Assembly (NCBI RefSeq): GCF_018873765.1
Contig: NC_057925.1
Coordinates: forward strand, 60,524,970-60,588,969
Reading direction: 5' to 3'
Source of the DNA: Telopea speciosissima
Taxonomy: Eukaryota > Streptophyta > Magnoliopsida > Proteales > Proteaceae
Length of the DNA stretch: 64,000 nt
Position numbers and translations under genes: made by a program. Under the pieces are notes generated by a model. The model searched no databases, had not been told where the DNA came from, and saw only the letters and a list, made by a program, of their open reading frames with translations. Shown here piece after piece: positions 23,218 to 35,480 of the stretch (positions within the stretch are counted from its first letter, which is position 1; each line of letters opens with the position of its first letter).

Positions 23218-24280
23218 TCACAAGGATGTAATGAACTGAAGAATCAGATCCACCATCTGAGAATCGTAACTGGGGCCTTCCATCTGAAAGTGTCCTACTC
23301 CTTCAAGTAGATGGGTTTCAACTCGTCCAGCTGCAGATTTCAGCTTATTCTCTAGCTGTTTGACACTTGTAAACCCATCGCTGGTTCCCATAACAAAGAG
23401 TTTTGGTTTTGGGGACTGTAAAATGGTTTTGTAGTGTCTCCCGAAGAGGATTGAAGAAAGCATACCAAAGGGGTAACCCAGACTCACATAGCCCACGACT
23501 TCTTGTACTTGATCAACTGCAGATCCCGAAATTGGAGCACCTGTGCCAGAAAAAAAAAAAAAAATGATATCTCAAGGTCATAATAATAATAATCCACCTC
23601 TTTCAATAAATAGAGAACCAATCAAGAAAAAATATTCATTGACGAGTGCAAAAAGAAACACTAGGGAATTTTGAAGTTTAAGCAAACCAATGCCCTAAAT
23701 AGTGTATGCTCCATGCTGGGAACATTTAAACATATCTATCTCAAACGTTTGGCGAGATTGGGGAATTCCAAACATCACAAGGAAACTCCTGGTACAGGTC
23801 ATTCGTAGCAATGGTACCACTAAATATTCAATATACAAGTAGCATGCATAGAAAACTATCAAGTACTTTTGTATGTCATCTATGTGTCATATTTTAAGAT
23901 GATTTTGCTGACCTAGTTTCTACACTGAATCATTTCAAAATCAAGGATAAATTATAGAATTTATTAATCTTACATAAATCCCATGCCAATATGAGTTCTG
24001 AAAAACAGAGAATTTCAAGACAAAACTGTCATAAAGCACTCCTCTCTCTTGAAGAGAATGAAAACAGAGAATTTCAAGACAAAAAGCAAAGTAAACTTCT
24101 CACAGACGCCTCAGGTCCTCATAACAGTAATTTTCACCCTAGGTTCTCTGGATGACCATCAGTTTTCTAGCTCTTCTCTTGCAGAGCCCAAAACAACTTC
24201 CAGTCCAAGATAAACAAAACAGCATTATATTGCATGCATGTTGTTACCTAGAGAGAGATAATGACAGTGATGGCTGACAC

Positions 24281-24323
<43 letters not shown>

Positions 24324-27300
24324 CATATTTGCTGGAAATGGTGAATAAAATGGAAATAATTTATAGGGAAAAAGAACGCTAACCGGCGCTGTGTGGGCGT
24401 GTACCTGCGCCCAGACACAGCCCGCACGAAAAGACTGCCACACCCCCCTGGAAAGGTGGAAAGGTCCAGGGGTGCAGCGGTCTTTTCGCACCGGGCTATG
24501 TCTGGGTGCAGGTACACGTCCACACACAGCACCGGTATGTTAAAACCCCCAAATCAAATCCTGAATTTACATCTAGTGTTTACAGTGAATCTGCTCCTTC
24601 TACATATCATGGCTTACTTCAAGATATGAAAAAGTGATATATGTTCCTCCTCTCATTTAAGCTTCCAAATGATCCTATCAAGTATCATCCCTATTCCTAT
24701 CTATTGAAAAGTGACTATCAAAAGAATTACTAATAAGAAGCCTTATTATCGGCAACAATCTTAGCATAAGTTGCTGCATGTCCCACTCGTATTGATATTC
24801 GAGCCACATCCTTGGCCTTTTGTCATCAGCCAAGGTCAACATCTTTCTCCATATAAATTAAAAAAAAAAATCCACCATAAAACTGCATTTTTTAGAACTA
24901 ATAATATCTTAACAAGAACAAACCTGATATATATTAATCTTTCCTGGATTTCACAATTTATTACAAGTTACAAAACTTCCCCCACAGTTTCGTCACATTA
25001 AGTCCAGTAGGGTTCTAGAAACAGAGTTTCAGAACAGTAATCTTATAATAGCAGTACTAATGGTCTGAGCTGACAAATGAATAATAATATATCACTGTAA
25101 CAGCGCTAGCATAAACCAAAACTGGAAAATCATCTATAATCTTGAAGAATTCAGAAAATGCTAATGAGAGAAGGATTCCTGGAAATCAGTAAAATAAAAT
25201 TTTGAAAACAGAATTCAGTAGAATTTAAGGTACGATTACTGTTCCTCAAAACAGAACTGAAATCTCAGGTCCAGAACTCAAGAATCAGAAAATTCCTATT
25301 AAATGTAGGAAAACTCTGAAACCAGTTAAGGACTTGAATTTTAATGATCAAAACAATAACTGAAACTAAGATCTGATTTAAAGAAAGTACTGACCAGGAA
25401 CTTAAAGAGAGCAATAATTCAGACAGCACTTAAGAGAATGATTGTCTAACAGAATGTCTGAGTAAAAATTTCAGACAGCACTTAAGAGATATCTCTGATC
25501 TCTCCCGATTATCGACCCCTTCTTCGGCCATGGCACCATCTGCCCCTTCTGTGCGATAGGAGGCAGCAGTGGTGGCTGGTGCTGCTGGCGGAAGAAGAAG
25601 GGGAAGAAACACAGACATGATGAAGAGGAGAAAAAAAGGGGTTTTGGGGGAAAAAGATGAAAGAGGGGTTATGGAATGGAAAGGGTAAAATAGGAATTAA
25701 ATTATATTAAGGGTAATTTTGGATTTTAGAAAAATTGGACATGCCCACGTCATCACTTAATGGCATTTTTTAACGGTTAGGGTACGGTTGATAGAATCTT
25801 TAAAAAGTAGGGGAGGGCATTATCATTTTTCAAAACTTAGGTATTAGATTGATATTAAGGAAACTTAGAGGGGAGGGGGATGATATTTTCCCTATTCTTT
25901 ATTTTGAATTTTTATTAAAGTGCTTTAGTTGGGCTGGATTAGGACTCTATAAGTCCAGCCTTGTTATAAGCTGTTTTCTTTTATTTTAGTGTTTAGTAGC
26001 AATAGACTATCTCCAGGGTAGGATATTGGCTGGAGGAGCTTCAGGCCTACCTTGATTCCTGTTTTAATTTTTTTATTTAAGCATATTAAGGACTATGCCT
26101 TGCTCACAATTTTGAATAATGAAAGATTGGCTTTTGCCTCCATTGTTCTAATAATCAGAGTAACTTGCTGTGAGATGCAGTGAGATCCTTGGTGAGATGC
26201 TAAGGTAGGCTGGTGGGATTCCAGTTTCAGTTATTGTTTTGAAATATTCTCACCAAAATAAACAAACTTCTGTGTTTATCTGCATCACTCTTGCTCTTAA
26301 TCAAGACTCCAAAGCCATTTATATGCTTCAAGTTTCTTAGACAAGCTCTCCATTTTTATTTGGCCTCATATATTTTTTCCCATTTAACATTGTCCAATCT
26401 TCTCTTCTAACCTCGGTCTCCCAAAACACTTTGTTCTTTTTAATTTCTCTTCCTAACCACCAAGTTTAGCATTCACATCAATGACGCAGTACAATAGGAG
26501 ATAAGTCAGTGCACTTTTGATCAATGTTATTTGACACATTTATTAAAAAACAGCTGAAGACAACAACAAGAAGAGCCAGCCTATGGCCAAGAAATAACAG
26601 AAGGGAATTACATTGCAGGGTACTGACCTTTGCACAAAGAATGTCTCTCAACATCCCTCCTGGCAAGCTCATCAGCCGTTGAGTTTGCTGACCTAATTTT
26701 CGAGTGAAAGAAAACTCCCTTTGAACTGTTATTATCCTGTCTATTCTAAGGCCCTCTCTGATCAGTGTAATTTTTCCTCCACATCCTCTTCTAACTTCCA
26801 ACTTAACTTACATTTGCTACATGATAACATTCCAAATAGGCAAATACTAAAGAACCTCGACAGAGAAGCCATATGCCAATAATTGTGTTTTGAACTTACC
26901 CAACATCATCTGAATTTCCACAGAACTTCTTTTTGTTCATGATATTAAGTTAGTAAAGATGTATTCCCCTAATCCCCTTAAATAACGGGGTGGAGATATC
27001 TTAGGCCAGGTTTTCATAAGGTGAATTTGTATAGAACTGCAATAATTTCTTCTTTGTCCATTCTAATATTCTTTCAATTTAAATTTCCATCATATGCTAT
27101 TCCCCGTACTCAAAAAGGTTTTGCTGCATTCAGAATCTCAGATCTTACTCTGTATGTGTGTTTTAGAATACACCGGGATTCAGATATAGGATAATTTGGT
27201 TAATAGCATGTAGCATCATCCAAAGGTCCAGATCACTCTAGACCATGGACCATAATCACTAGAGAAATTGATAGTTTTATCTGAAAAAGATACCTGTTAC

Positions 27301-30300
27301 GGTAATAGGCAGATTAGATAATCTACATAGGCAGAAAAGAAGAAAACACGTTCTCTCTTCTTTTTATTCTTTTGCGTTCCCAGGCTACTCAAAAAAAGTA
27401 CGCTCTAAACAACAAAATAGAGATCGAATCCATTCTACTTGCATAAAATACACATTTCACCACAAATAATGAGGCCCTCGCCATGTTACTACACAGAAGT
27501 GCATACTGAGGGATTGTATTACAAAAGAAAACAACATAAAGCTGGACCAAGCCGACCAACAACAAATCCCAGCAGTTTGAAAAAAATGAATAAGGAATTT
27601 CATGGAAAGAGAAAACAGAGCTCTCTGAGAGCTGAATGAGGTCAGTAACCAACTAAAAATAACGAAAAAATTATTCAATACTAATTTAAAAGAAAACTTT
27701 GGATCTTAGAATTAGAACCATATATTGCTGCTGGAAACATAACTTGGAGTTGCGACATAAAATTTACAAGTTGCTTCAACTTCAACAATTCTGTTATTAA
27801 ACAATTTCTGTCAAAATTGTTTTTAACATAACTCCTATTCTTTTTCCCTTCAAAGAAAATGGATATCGTCTCACCCACAAGATCAACCAACTACCACATA
27901 CTACACTGTCACCCACATGCTCAATGATTCCGTTGCCTTATTGGTGAAGTATGAGACGAACTGGGCGAATGCCTTAACATTGTTAAGCTTAATTAACTAT
28001 TGATCATCATGGTCTCGTAGCCAAAGGGGAAGGATGTTATGGAACCTACTCTTAGCCAGACTTTGTTAGTTAACTTGGAAGAAAGCACTGGAGTTTTTAT
28101 CAACATATGGAGAGAAGTAAATTGGATAAAAAAGATTGTTAATATCACTCAGTGCTGTAACAATTCAATGGTGAGATATTTCTGTCTTCAACAGGCATTG
28201 GGAAGAAAAGAAATTGATGATGCCATTTTTTTTATGTATTCTTGGAACTGATCCCTCTCTCTATGACCAGTCTTGGTAATGTGTTATTTTTCCAATTTCT
28301 TAATAAATCATCTAACTATCATTGAAAGAAAAAGGTTGTCCATATAGTATGATGCCAATCATTTTTGTCTAGACACTTCACCTCCCCACCCCAACCCCTA
28401 TATGCTTTCTGTCCAATTTTTCCATAAATCCACTAACAAACAGTGAAAGAAAAAAGGTTGCATATAAAGCATGCTGCTGCAAATCAGTTTGTCTAACCAC
28501 CTTATTGCTCCTGCCTAACATGTTCTCTTTCAAAATTTATGATAAATCCTCTAGCTTTGAAAATAAGTAAAATTTTCTTCTAGAGACAGGTCATAGATCA
28601 AGTGATCCTTAACACCAACTGGATAAATTAGCCAAACATGTAAGTACTGTAATGTTTTGTTCACTGTGCTGAGTGTGGTGCTCAAGCAGACTCACGGTCC
28701 ACAGCCGAGGTCGTTAATCATGGTAAAACAACTAGTCTAAGTATCATGAAGCGATAAATAGCTTAAAATTTGCATCATGGATTGTATACTCTATCTGAAG
28801 ATTATCTTTTCATAAATTTAAATCTGGGATTTTTTAATTTTATTTTAATGACCCCACCGATAAATGAAAATGTTTATCTAAACCTGTGGAAACTTTCACG
28901 AAATAATTTCACTTCTCGATAGGAAAATATACACACTTAGAAGTTGCAAGACTTTTTCCATCACATGTCATGGGCAATCAGCTATATAAAAAAATCTTGT
29001 GTCACCTCCTCTACTTTGAACTTCACGAGGGTTCCACTGTTCTTTTACTAAGTAAATTACTATTTGTCAAGGTCTGTCTTCAGAAACCAGAACCTATGCC
29101 TCATAGATCCCCATGCTTTGTTTCCAAGATAGAGTAATTAGGAATCTTCTTTTCCTTAAACATTCTATGGACCCCTTACTGAAACTCCAACAAAATATGC
29201 AGACAGGTTGCCATCAAAGACCTAATATGTCATGATAACCCACCAGGATAATATGTATGGTTACATGATCCATCAATTTCTTGACTCCAGTTTACTCGAG
29301 CAAAACGATTTTGAAGAAATTCAATGCTTTCTAAGTATTAACCTGATTTCAATTCTCTCTGTCCATCTTCAAATCATTGAGGATGTACTAGCCTACTATG
29401 AATTTTTTAAAGACCCTTTCTTGTATGCACAGATGTTGGTTCCATGTAGCTACAAACGGTTTACCTAAATAGGGGATTCATGAGCTTAGTAACAGCTCAC
29501 AAGACATTAGAGCTCCTTCTAAATCTCGAAGAACTTCCAATACTTCAAGCTTTATCATGATGCCTTCAAATGATTAGTATGAAAATGACTTCAGACAACA
29601 AATAGATCGGGTATAGATCTCTACAGGACTTGCAATAATAGGTCTAATACCATGTCAACGAAGCAGAAAATAGACGAAATTCATCACACCTAACTATAGT
29701 TCATCAGAACAGTAGTTTAAAACATTCAATATATGTCAAGAAAAGGAAAATACCCATTGAATTGTACAGAACTCTTAAACCCCAAACAATAGAATTAAAA
29801 AGAGTAACACAAACATTTCCCCGACATGCGAAGCACTCCGGTAATCTCATGGCTACTTTCCAAGAAACTAAACTCATACATTAGAGCACCCAAGATCCAT
29901 CAATCAAACAAGCAATCTAATTCTAATCACAGAAACAACCCCTCCCCCAATCCCCAGAAAAAAAAATAAATAAAGGAGGTTAAAAAATTATACCTGCAGA
30001 AGAACCCACCAACAAAATCCTATCAGTGGACATGTTTTCACAAACCCAATTGCAAATAGCGATAACATCACGGATTTCGGAAGAACCCGTGAGAGAAGCT
30101 CTCCCGGTGGATTTACCCGCCCCTCGCATGTCGAAGGTAACAGCTCTGTAACATCTCTCTGCTAACCCAGTTCCGATTCCTCTCAACAACGCTTGACAAC
30201 CACCCAAGACTGAGTAGGGATGAACGAGAACAATTACCAAATTATCCTCGGACTCTCGTATGGGTTTGAAGATTCGCGTGTGAAGCTTCACGCCGTCGCT

Positions 30301-30342
30301 GGTTTCAACTGTACAGGATTCCACAGTACAACTCGTCGTCAT
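23218..30342 (-). CDS. Alpha/beta hydrolase (KANL3/Tex30-like fold), 2 exons
   Basis: Exon 1 is 29994-30342 and exon 2 is 23218-23540; the phase-1 GT-AG intron is 6.45 kb. The product is 223 residues. The fold is clear: a hydrophobic strand VIVLVHPY, FDMRGAGKSTG, the nucleophile elbow GSSAG (Ser115), Asp171 in FVMGTSDGF and His200 in EGVGHFQMEGP. These give a complete Ser-Asp-His triad. The splice falls inside GSSAG. I chose MTTSCTVESC at 30342 because VETSDGVKLHTR follows it directly. The frame stays open to an ATG at 30468, whose added 42 residues (MVSLFCFQQQ…) look like leader translation. Substrate unknown; probably a soluble serine hydrolase. The intron contains a hairpin MITE, a LINE piece and other repeats. 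Confidence 0.88.
24284..24322. repeat. (GA)n microsatellite
   Basis: An uninterrupted GAGAGA run in the hydrolase intron. The antisense open frame rich in Leu-Ser is its translation. Confidence 0.9.
24366..24545. mobile_element. Long hairpin MITE, family C copy 1
   Basis: The left arm AACCGGCGCTGTGTGGGC, then GTGTACCTGCGCCCAGACAC, is the inverted copy of the right arm GTCTGGGTGCAGGTACACG, then CACACACAGCACCGG. Between them is CCACACCCCCCTGGAAAGG, itself part of a second inner inverted repeat. A relative lies at 63515-63688. It is non-coding, inside the hydrolase intron. Confidence 0.75.
25020..26300. repeat. Unresolved repeat in the hydrolase intron, related to 57560-58200
   Basis: GGATTAGGACTCTATAAGTCCAGCCTTGTT near 25934 (split here as GGATTAGGACTCTATAAG and TCCAGCCTTG) also occurs near 57580. 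Both are followed by GGTGGGATTCCAG-type sequence. It is probably an LTR or LTR-derived repeat. I found no coding domain and cannot set sharp ends. Confidence 0.4.
26460..26801 (-). mobile_element. L1-type LINE 3' fragment (RNase H end)
   Basis: In one minus-strand frame near 26620-26700 the sequence reads SANSTADELARRDVERHSLC, the C-terminal hallmark of the RNase H domain in plant L1 LINEs (N..AD.LAR). Upstream frames do not stay open, so this is a dead fragment in the hydrolase intron. Confidence 0.65.
26810..29990. other. Remaining hydrolase intron, no gene seen
   Basis: AT-rich intron sequence. Short open frames (27.4-28.3 kb, 29.2-29.5 kb) have no recognizable domains and overlap one another on both strands. 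Confidence 0.5.
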
Positions 30343-32098
30343 TATGTCTATGTCTTTGCTTCTGTCCGAAAGAGAGCAGAAACCAAAATTGCTGAGCCAG
30401 GGAAGATGCAGATGGAGAGAGATAAATGCTTTCGATGTTTGTTGTTGAAAACAGAAAAGAGAAACCAACCAGTGATAAAAGACAGCAAGACTTTGGGTCC
30501 TCCCAGTTGTTGACCCGTTTTAGTTTAGAACCTCTCAAGCCTTCTTTGCTTACAATCTTGGGCTTATGTGATCATCCACCATTCCTCAAACATTCCCTAC
30601 TTTGTGCTGTGAGGTCCACCACCCGATATTCCAATCATGTTAATCCTGACAGTCGATCAATCCAAACACAAGAGTAAGCTATTGCGAGATCAATATATAG
30701 GACCCACAATCCATGGACGGTGTGAGATCTATCCCCACCTATCCCCACCTGAAGACTACCTCCGCTGCTACAACATGTTTATGATCTAAACACACGATAA
30801 TCCTATGTGGCAATCTGTGCCAGTAAGTCTAAAGGTGTCAATCAGTTCTGTTTCGATTTTTTATGTTGAGTTTCAGTTTGATTTAAGATACATCATGTGG
30901 AAATTGATGCAGAAACAAAACGGAATAGGAGTATGCTTTCCACACTAGAACCGTGCCAGTATGATTTGGTTTCAATTTCATTTTTATTTGGTTCGATTCA
31001 CTGTTTGGTTTTGGGTAAAAATTCTTTAGAAATTCCCATTCACCGATGAGTGGGAGAGGGCAAGAAAAAGTATCGGGAGGATATTTTGGAATATACAAAA
31101 AATCCTAGAAAAGGTTTGTGAATCTTAGGATGATGGGTGAACTGTTCTCTATGAGTGGAGGGCTATTGAGAAGATATTTTGAAACATACTAAAACCCTAG
31201 TTAGGGTCCCAATCCAAGAAACTTTTTTAAACTTTAAAAAAGAATATAATTTAGCATCCATATTCCATATTGTTTAAAAGAAAAATCTTAGAAGAATCTT
31301 ATTGTAACCAAGGTTGTTGAAACAAAAAAATCACGACCTTACTAATGGTAACCAAGGTTGGTGGCAACTCGACCACAAGGATAACGGGCAGCAGATACCA
31401 ATACTAATATAGATTGGAAGTATCCGTTAAAAAATGACTGGTTTTTTAATTTTCTCTAAATATGGAACCTATACGGGCTGGTACAGTCAAACCTGTATTG
31501 TCTCGGTATCGATACTAACGATGACCGATATGTCACTGATACCTGATACATATAACATTGCTTGCAACTCCTCTCTATGGTTTGAGGGAAAAATTTTTGT
31601 CTGCAATCCATGCTCCTGCTGCCCCCAATCCTAGGCTTAAACTTGGATTACAAATACATTTTAGGTTTTATTATTTTCCATAATACCCTTATGGAATCCA
31701 AATCGGCTCCTTCAATTGGGGCAGTAGGAATATAGCTGTAACCCGGGCAGCAGCCAAATTTTATTCAGTGTTTTGAGGTATCAGTCTTCCATTGGCACAA
31801 GCAGATCCTGATACTTTGTCGGGCATTAATGGAGAACATTTTACCGACAAATTTGATGTAAAATTAACCAATGTATTTACAGCAAAATGAGTAATTTTTT
31901 GTAAAATTTTCCGACCAAAGATTTCATACACGGTTGTGCTCTCTCACATGAATTGGAAAAAGACAAAACCCCCCAACCTCTATTTAAGCCTCAAAACTTC
32001 CGCCTTTGTAAATGTACAAAAGTTCAAAACAAACGATGGAAAATCCAAATGCAATACGTTTTGAAGCTTTTCTTTCTTATCAATGGAGGAATTCACTA
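30343..32098. other. Intergenic region with a CGATAC-rich repeat
   Basis: This holds the hydrolase promoter side and the 3' side of the epoxidase-like gene. Around 31380-31556 it contains GGTATCGATACTAACGATG and related motifs of the CGATAC repeat family. No coding feature is convincing. Confidence 0.5.
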
Positions 32099-34801
32099 TC
32101 AAACCCCATCACCATTTATAATCCAATTCATCATCCGTTGCATTACAAGCCCAGAAACGAAACGTGCAATATGAAAAGCAGGGTCTCTTATTCTCCACCC
32201 GAAATTTAAGTTAGGAATGTAAAAGGAGACCATTCTTAATGCCATCCGAGCAACTGCATGTAGGATACCATTACGGATCACTCTATTTCTCTCATACCTA
32301 CAAAGAATAAAAGTTAGCCGCTCTTCGTTTAGACACATACTATGTTGAGATGTTGAGAATTACGAAGATATAGTCTTATATCGATTATCTGAGACCTTTT
32401 GAACGGATGAACCACCAGTTCTAAACCGTTCAAAAATCGATAGACATGTAAAACAATGAAACCAGAATAAAACCCTAAACCTAATATCCAAGTATGTTGG
32501 CAGAACATTTTTATGTTCTAGAAGCTTCTAGCTACCTTGGATTCCTTCCAAAAATTAACAAGATGAAGATAAGATTCATTTTCACAACTTTGCTACTACA
32601 TTGGCAATCACAATTTAAAATCACAGAAACAAAAATACCTTTTGAGTGCGTGAGAGATTTCTTCTGACATTTTAGTACCAGAGTTGCTCTCAACAACCTT
32701 CTCAAGTTCAACTATGAGTTGGTAACAGTCCTGCATAATCTTTCGCACACAATTAGACAGAAAGCAACACAAGGGCTGTTGGGATTTTCAGAGTTCTCTT
32801 TATAAATTCTGAATAGATTTTGGGTCTAGAACGCATTCTGAAATCTGATTTTTTTTAATTGCATCCAGACTCCAGAATGTGTTCTTGACCCAGAATCTAT
32901 TCCAAGTGCATAGCAAACACAGTATATTAGGGCTGTGTTTGGTTTGCATTCTTGGAATGCATTCTAACTCGATTTCGCATTCTTGGGTGATAATAAAACT
33001 ATTTTTATCATCAAGAATGCGAAATCGACTTAGAATGCATACCAAATGCTGCCCAGGAAAAGCTAACATCATATAAATTACCTCAATGGCCATACAACCC
33101 CCCTGGCCAAGAGTTGGATACATAGGATGTGCAGCATCACCTAATAGAGTCACAAGTCCTCTGCCCCAGCAACAGATCATATCTCTATCATAGATGTCTC
33201 TCTGTAGAATTATATGTTCTGGTGTTTCTGCAATTAACATAGTAACTTCATCACACCAGCTCCCAAACAGTTCAAGAAGTCTCTTCTTCTTCTTCTTCTT
33301 CCCTGCAGAAACCAACAACATAAATACTACAATTATGGGATACAAGAATCTGGTTTCAAGAACCTATTTCACAGTTCAGAGGTCTTTCTTACCTCCTAAA
33401 GGATCAGTATTCCTTGGAGGTTCTTTATGGAAGCTGAGCCATTGCATCTTGCCACCCCCAACATCCAAAGCAACAAAGAACTGATTCAAGCCCAAGAACA
33501 CCCGTAATCTTTCAAGCGAAACACCGAAGATAACAAAATAGTTATTAGCATTACTGAAGCACAAATTCCTGGAAAGATGTTTCACCAATTAACAGCATAA
33601 ACACATACCCAACAGTGTCATTGTATGGTGGCACATAGTCCAGTAATCCACTATAGCATGTATAATTTGAATATTTTGCTTCTTTCCATCCAAATAGTTT
33701 TGAACGAACCTAATTATATCCAAATGAAAATTAGAATACAATCCCCAAACTAAGATTTAATTCAGGGAAGCAAGACTAGTTAACTAACTTTAGACCATAT
33801 TCCATCTGCCCCAACTAATAAATCCCCTTCGAATCGTCGACCATCTTCAAGAACTACAGTGACCTGAAGCCACAGAAAAGTTATAAATCAATTAAGGAAG
33901 ATTTAAACTCTATTGAATCATACACAGAGACTACATTAGAACCCTTCAAACCTTGTCAGGTTCTTCTATAATGTCGACGACATTAGATCTGTTATACACT
34001 ATATCTGATCCAACTGCATCCATTAAAATGTCTTGTAAAGTCATCCTACAGATCACTCTAGTAACAGGGAGCCCTCTTGTTAGAGCAGGAGTTAGGAGAT
34101 CAATTTTTGTAATCCTGAAAATCAAAAAGAGATGACAATGAAAGGCATAATTACTAGAACTATTTTGTTTCTTTTCCAATGGAAAAACTGAATGGTTCTT
34201 TAGTATTGCAAGAATGTTTCCTACTCATATAGTTTTTGCCTGGCACCGTGACATGGTGTCTGACTCTGATATCAAATGTTAGGTACTTGATCGATACACC
34301 AAAAATTCTACAGTTGATAGGAAAATATTAAATCAAGTTCTTTAATTGGAATCACAATTAACCTTAAAGCAAAACATACCATTCACCTGATCGACCATCA
34401 GCCAGGCCATTGATCCTATTACCAGTGATACAACCTGCATCCCTGATTTGCTCTGCAACATCCTTATCAATGGCTTCCAATACTGCCAATGCATTGGTCT
34501 GAAGCTGAATTGGGCCACGATGCTGACCTTCCCCTCTCACTGCACTTAGTTCCTTCTCAAACACTTTTACTTCAAATCCTCTGTTCTTTGCTGCCAGAGC
34601 TAAGACCAACCCACCAATACCTCCACCTGCTATAAGAATTTGAGGTTTCTTTCTATCATTTTCTTTGTTTAAATTCAGAGAACCCACTTCTTCACTTCGG
34701 ATAACAGAGCTACCTAAGCTGAACTTGTTTGTTCTTGCTTTAGGAACTCTGATAGAGTTCCAGTATTGGTTGGAAACACAGAAAACTTGCAGAGATGCCA
34801 T
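32099..34801 (-). CDS. Zeaxanthin-epoxidase-like FAD monooxygenase without FHA domain, 8 exons
   Basis: Exons in transcript order: 34380-34801, 33952-34114, 33789-33863, 33609-33709, 33393-33508, 33082-33302, 32639-32730 and 32099-32297. All junctions are GT-AG and in phase, giving 462 residues. The N-terminus (MASLQVFCVSNQYWNSIRVP) looks like a plastid transit peptide. The FAD dinucleotide motif is GGGIGG (59-64), followed by FEKELSAVRGEGQHRGPIQL. The DG motif is LLVGADGIWSK (213-216) and the GD motif is VTLLGDAAHPMYPTLGQGGC (about 343-360). These match zeaxanthin epoxidase (ABA1). The enzyme family epoxidizes zeaxanthin to violaxanthin in plastids. Full ZEP is about 660 residues with a C-terminal FHA domain; here the reading ends at MNWIINGDGV. 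Exon 6 opens with six lysines. It is likely a functional short paralog, but substrate is not shown. Confidence 0.85.
32797..33055. mobile_element. Two adjacent family G hairpin MITEs in an intron
   Basis: Unit one (about 32797-32920) pairs ATTCTGAATAGATTTTGGGTC with GACCCAGAATCTATTCCAAG. Unit two (32931-33055) pairs TGCATTCTTGGAATGCATTC, then TTTCGCATTCTTG, with CAAGAATGCGAAATCGA, then GAATGCATACC. Both lie in the intron between exons 6 and 7 of the epoxidase-like gene. Confidence 0.7.
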
Positions 34802-34989
34802 GGTTGTTGGTTGCTGAGGAGAGTTAGACTGTATGGATTTGACTTTTTGTGAAAGAGGAATATGATTCCTATTTATAGGAAAACTAAACTCTATTGGCAG
34901 CATATCCAAGCTTACGATAGGATTAAGTGGTCCTTTATTTGTTCCATTTTCAAATTTCTTGGGTTTGGGGGACCAGTGGTGTAACATTA

Positions 34990-35270
34990 TTCATGCTTTA
35001 ATTTCCTCCTCTTCCTTCTCTATTAAACTTTCTTTTTTTAACCCGAACATTCACTGGGACCCGGGCCAGCCCCAAGTAATTTTATTAGAAGTAGCACAAA
35101 AATTGATTACACAGAGAGACATAAGCCGCCTGACCCCAAACCCACAAGAAGAACAATATAATTTTCTCACACAAGACACCTTGGAAAACCCATACACAAG
35201 ACCAAAAATCAAGAATTACTTTCTAAATACTGGCAAGCCAGCTTTATCCTCACGAATAATGCGTCTTTCT
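34990..35270. other. Intergenic sequence upstream of the epoxidase-like gene
   Basis: No gene recognized. It contains GGGACCCGGGCCAGCCCC and a long AC-rich stretch that may belong to the LINE fragment next to it. Confidence 0.35.
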
Positions 35271-35274
35271 CTAT

Positions 35275-35480
35275 TAAACTTAATAGGAGTCCTTTTGATC
35301 TTTTCAAAGGAACTAGGGGTATTAGACAGGGCTGTCCTAGCCTCTATTTATTTATTTCGGCCATGGAGGTGTTGTCGCGTCTTTTATTTGCTTACAGGGA
35401 GTTGGATATGTTCAGAGGAATTAAGATTGCTAGATTCGCTCCTGAGATTTCTAATTTGTTATTTGCTAAAATTTGACTAT
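35275..35480 (+). mobile_element. L1-type LINE reverse-transcriptase fragment
   Basis: One plus-strand frame reads SPFDLFKGTRGIRQGCPSLY, then LFISAMEVLSRLLFAYRELD and IKIARFAPEISNLLFAK. This is the classic RGIRQGDPLSPYLF…SHLLFADD region of plant L1 elements, with a decayed catalytic motif. Only about 70 residues remain. Confidence 0.75.

Noticed and set aside
24225-24629. Overlapping open frames on both strands with CVWAQVHA-like sequence
   Set aside because: They are translations of a palindromic MITE; similar peptides appear from the related element at 63.5 kb.
25430-25618. 62-codon minus-strand open frame (MSVFLPLLLPPAAP)
   Set aside because: It could be read as a signal peptide, but it lies in repeat-like intron sequence and is followed by no recognizable domain.
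34801-34987. N-terminal extension of the epoxidase-like protein to an ATG at 34987
   Set aside because: The frame is open, but the extra 62 residues lack transit-peptide character, whereas MASLQVFCVSN at 34801 gives a good plastid start.
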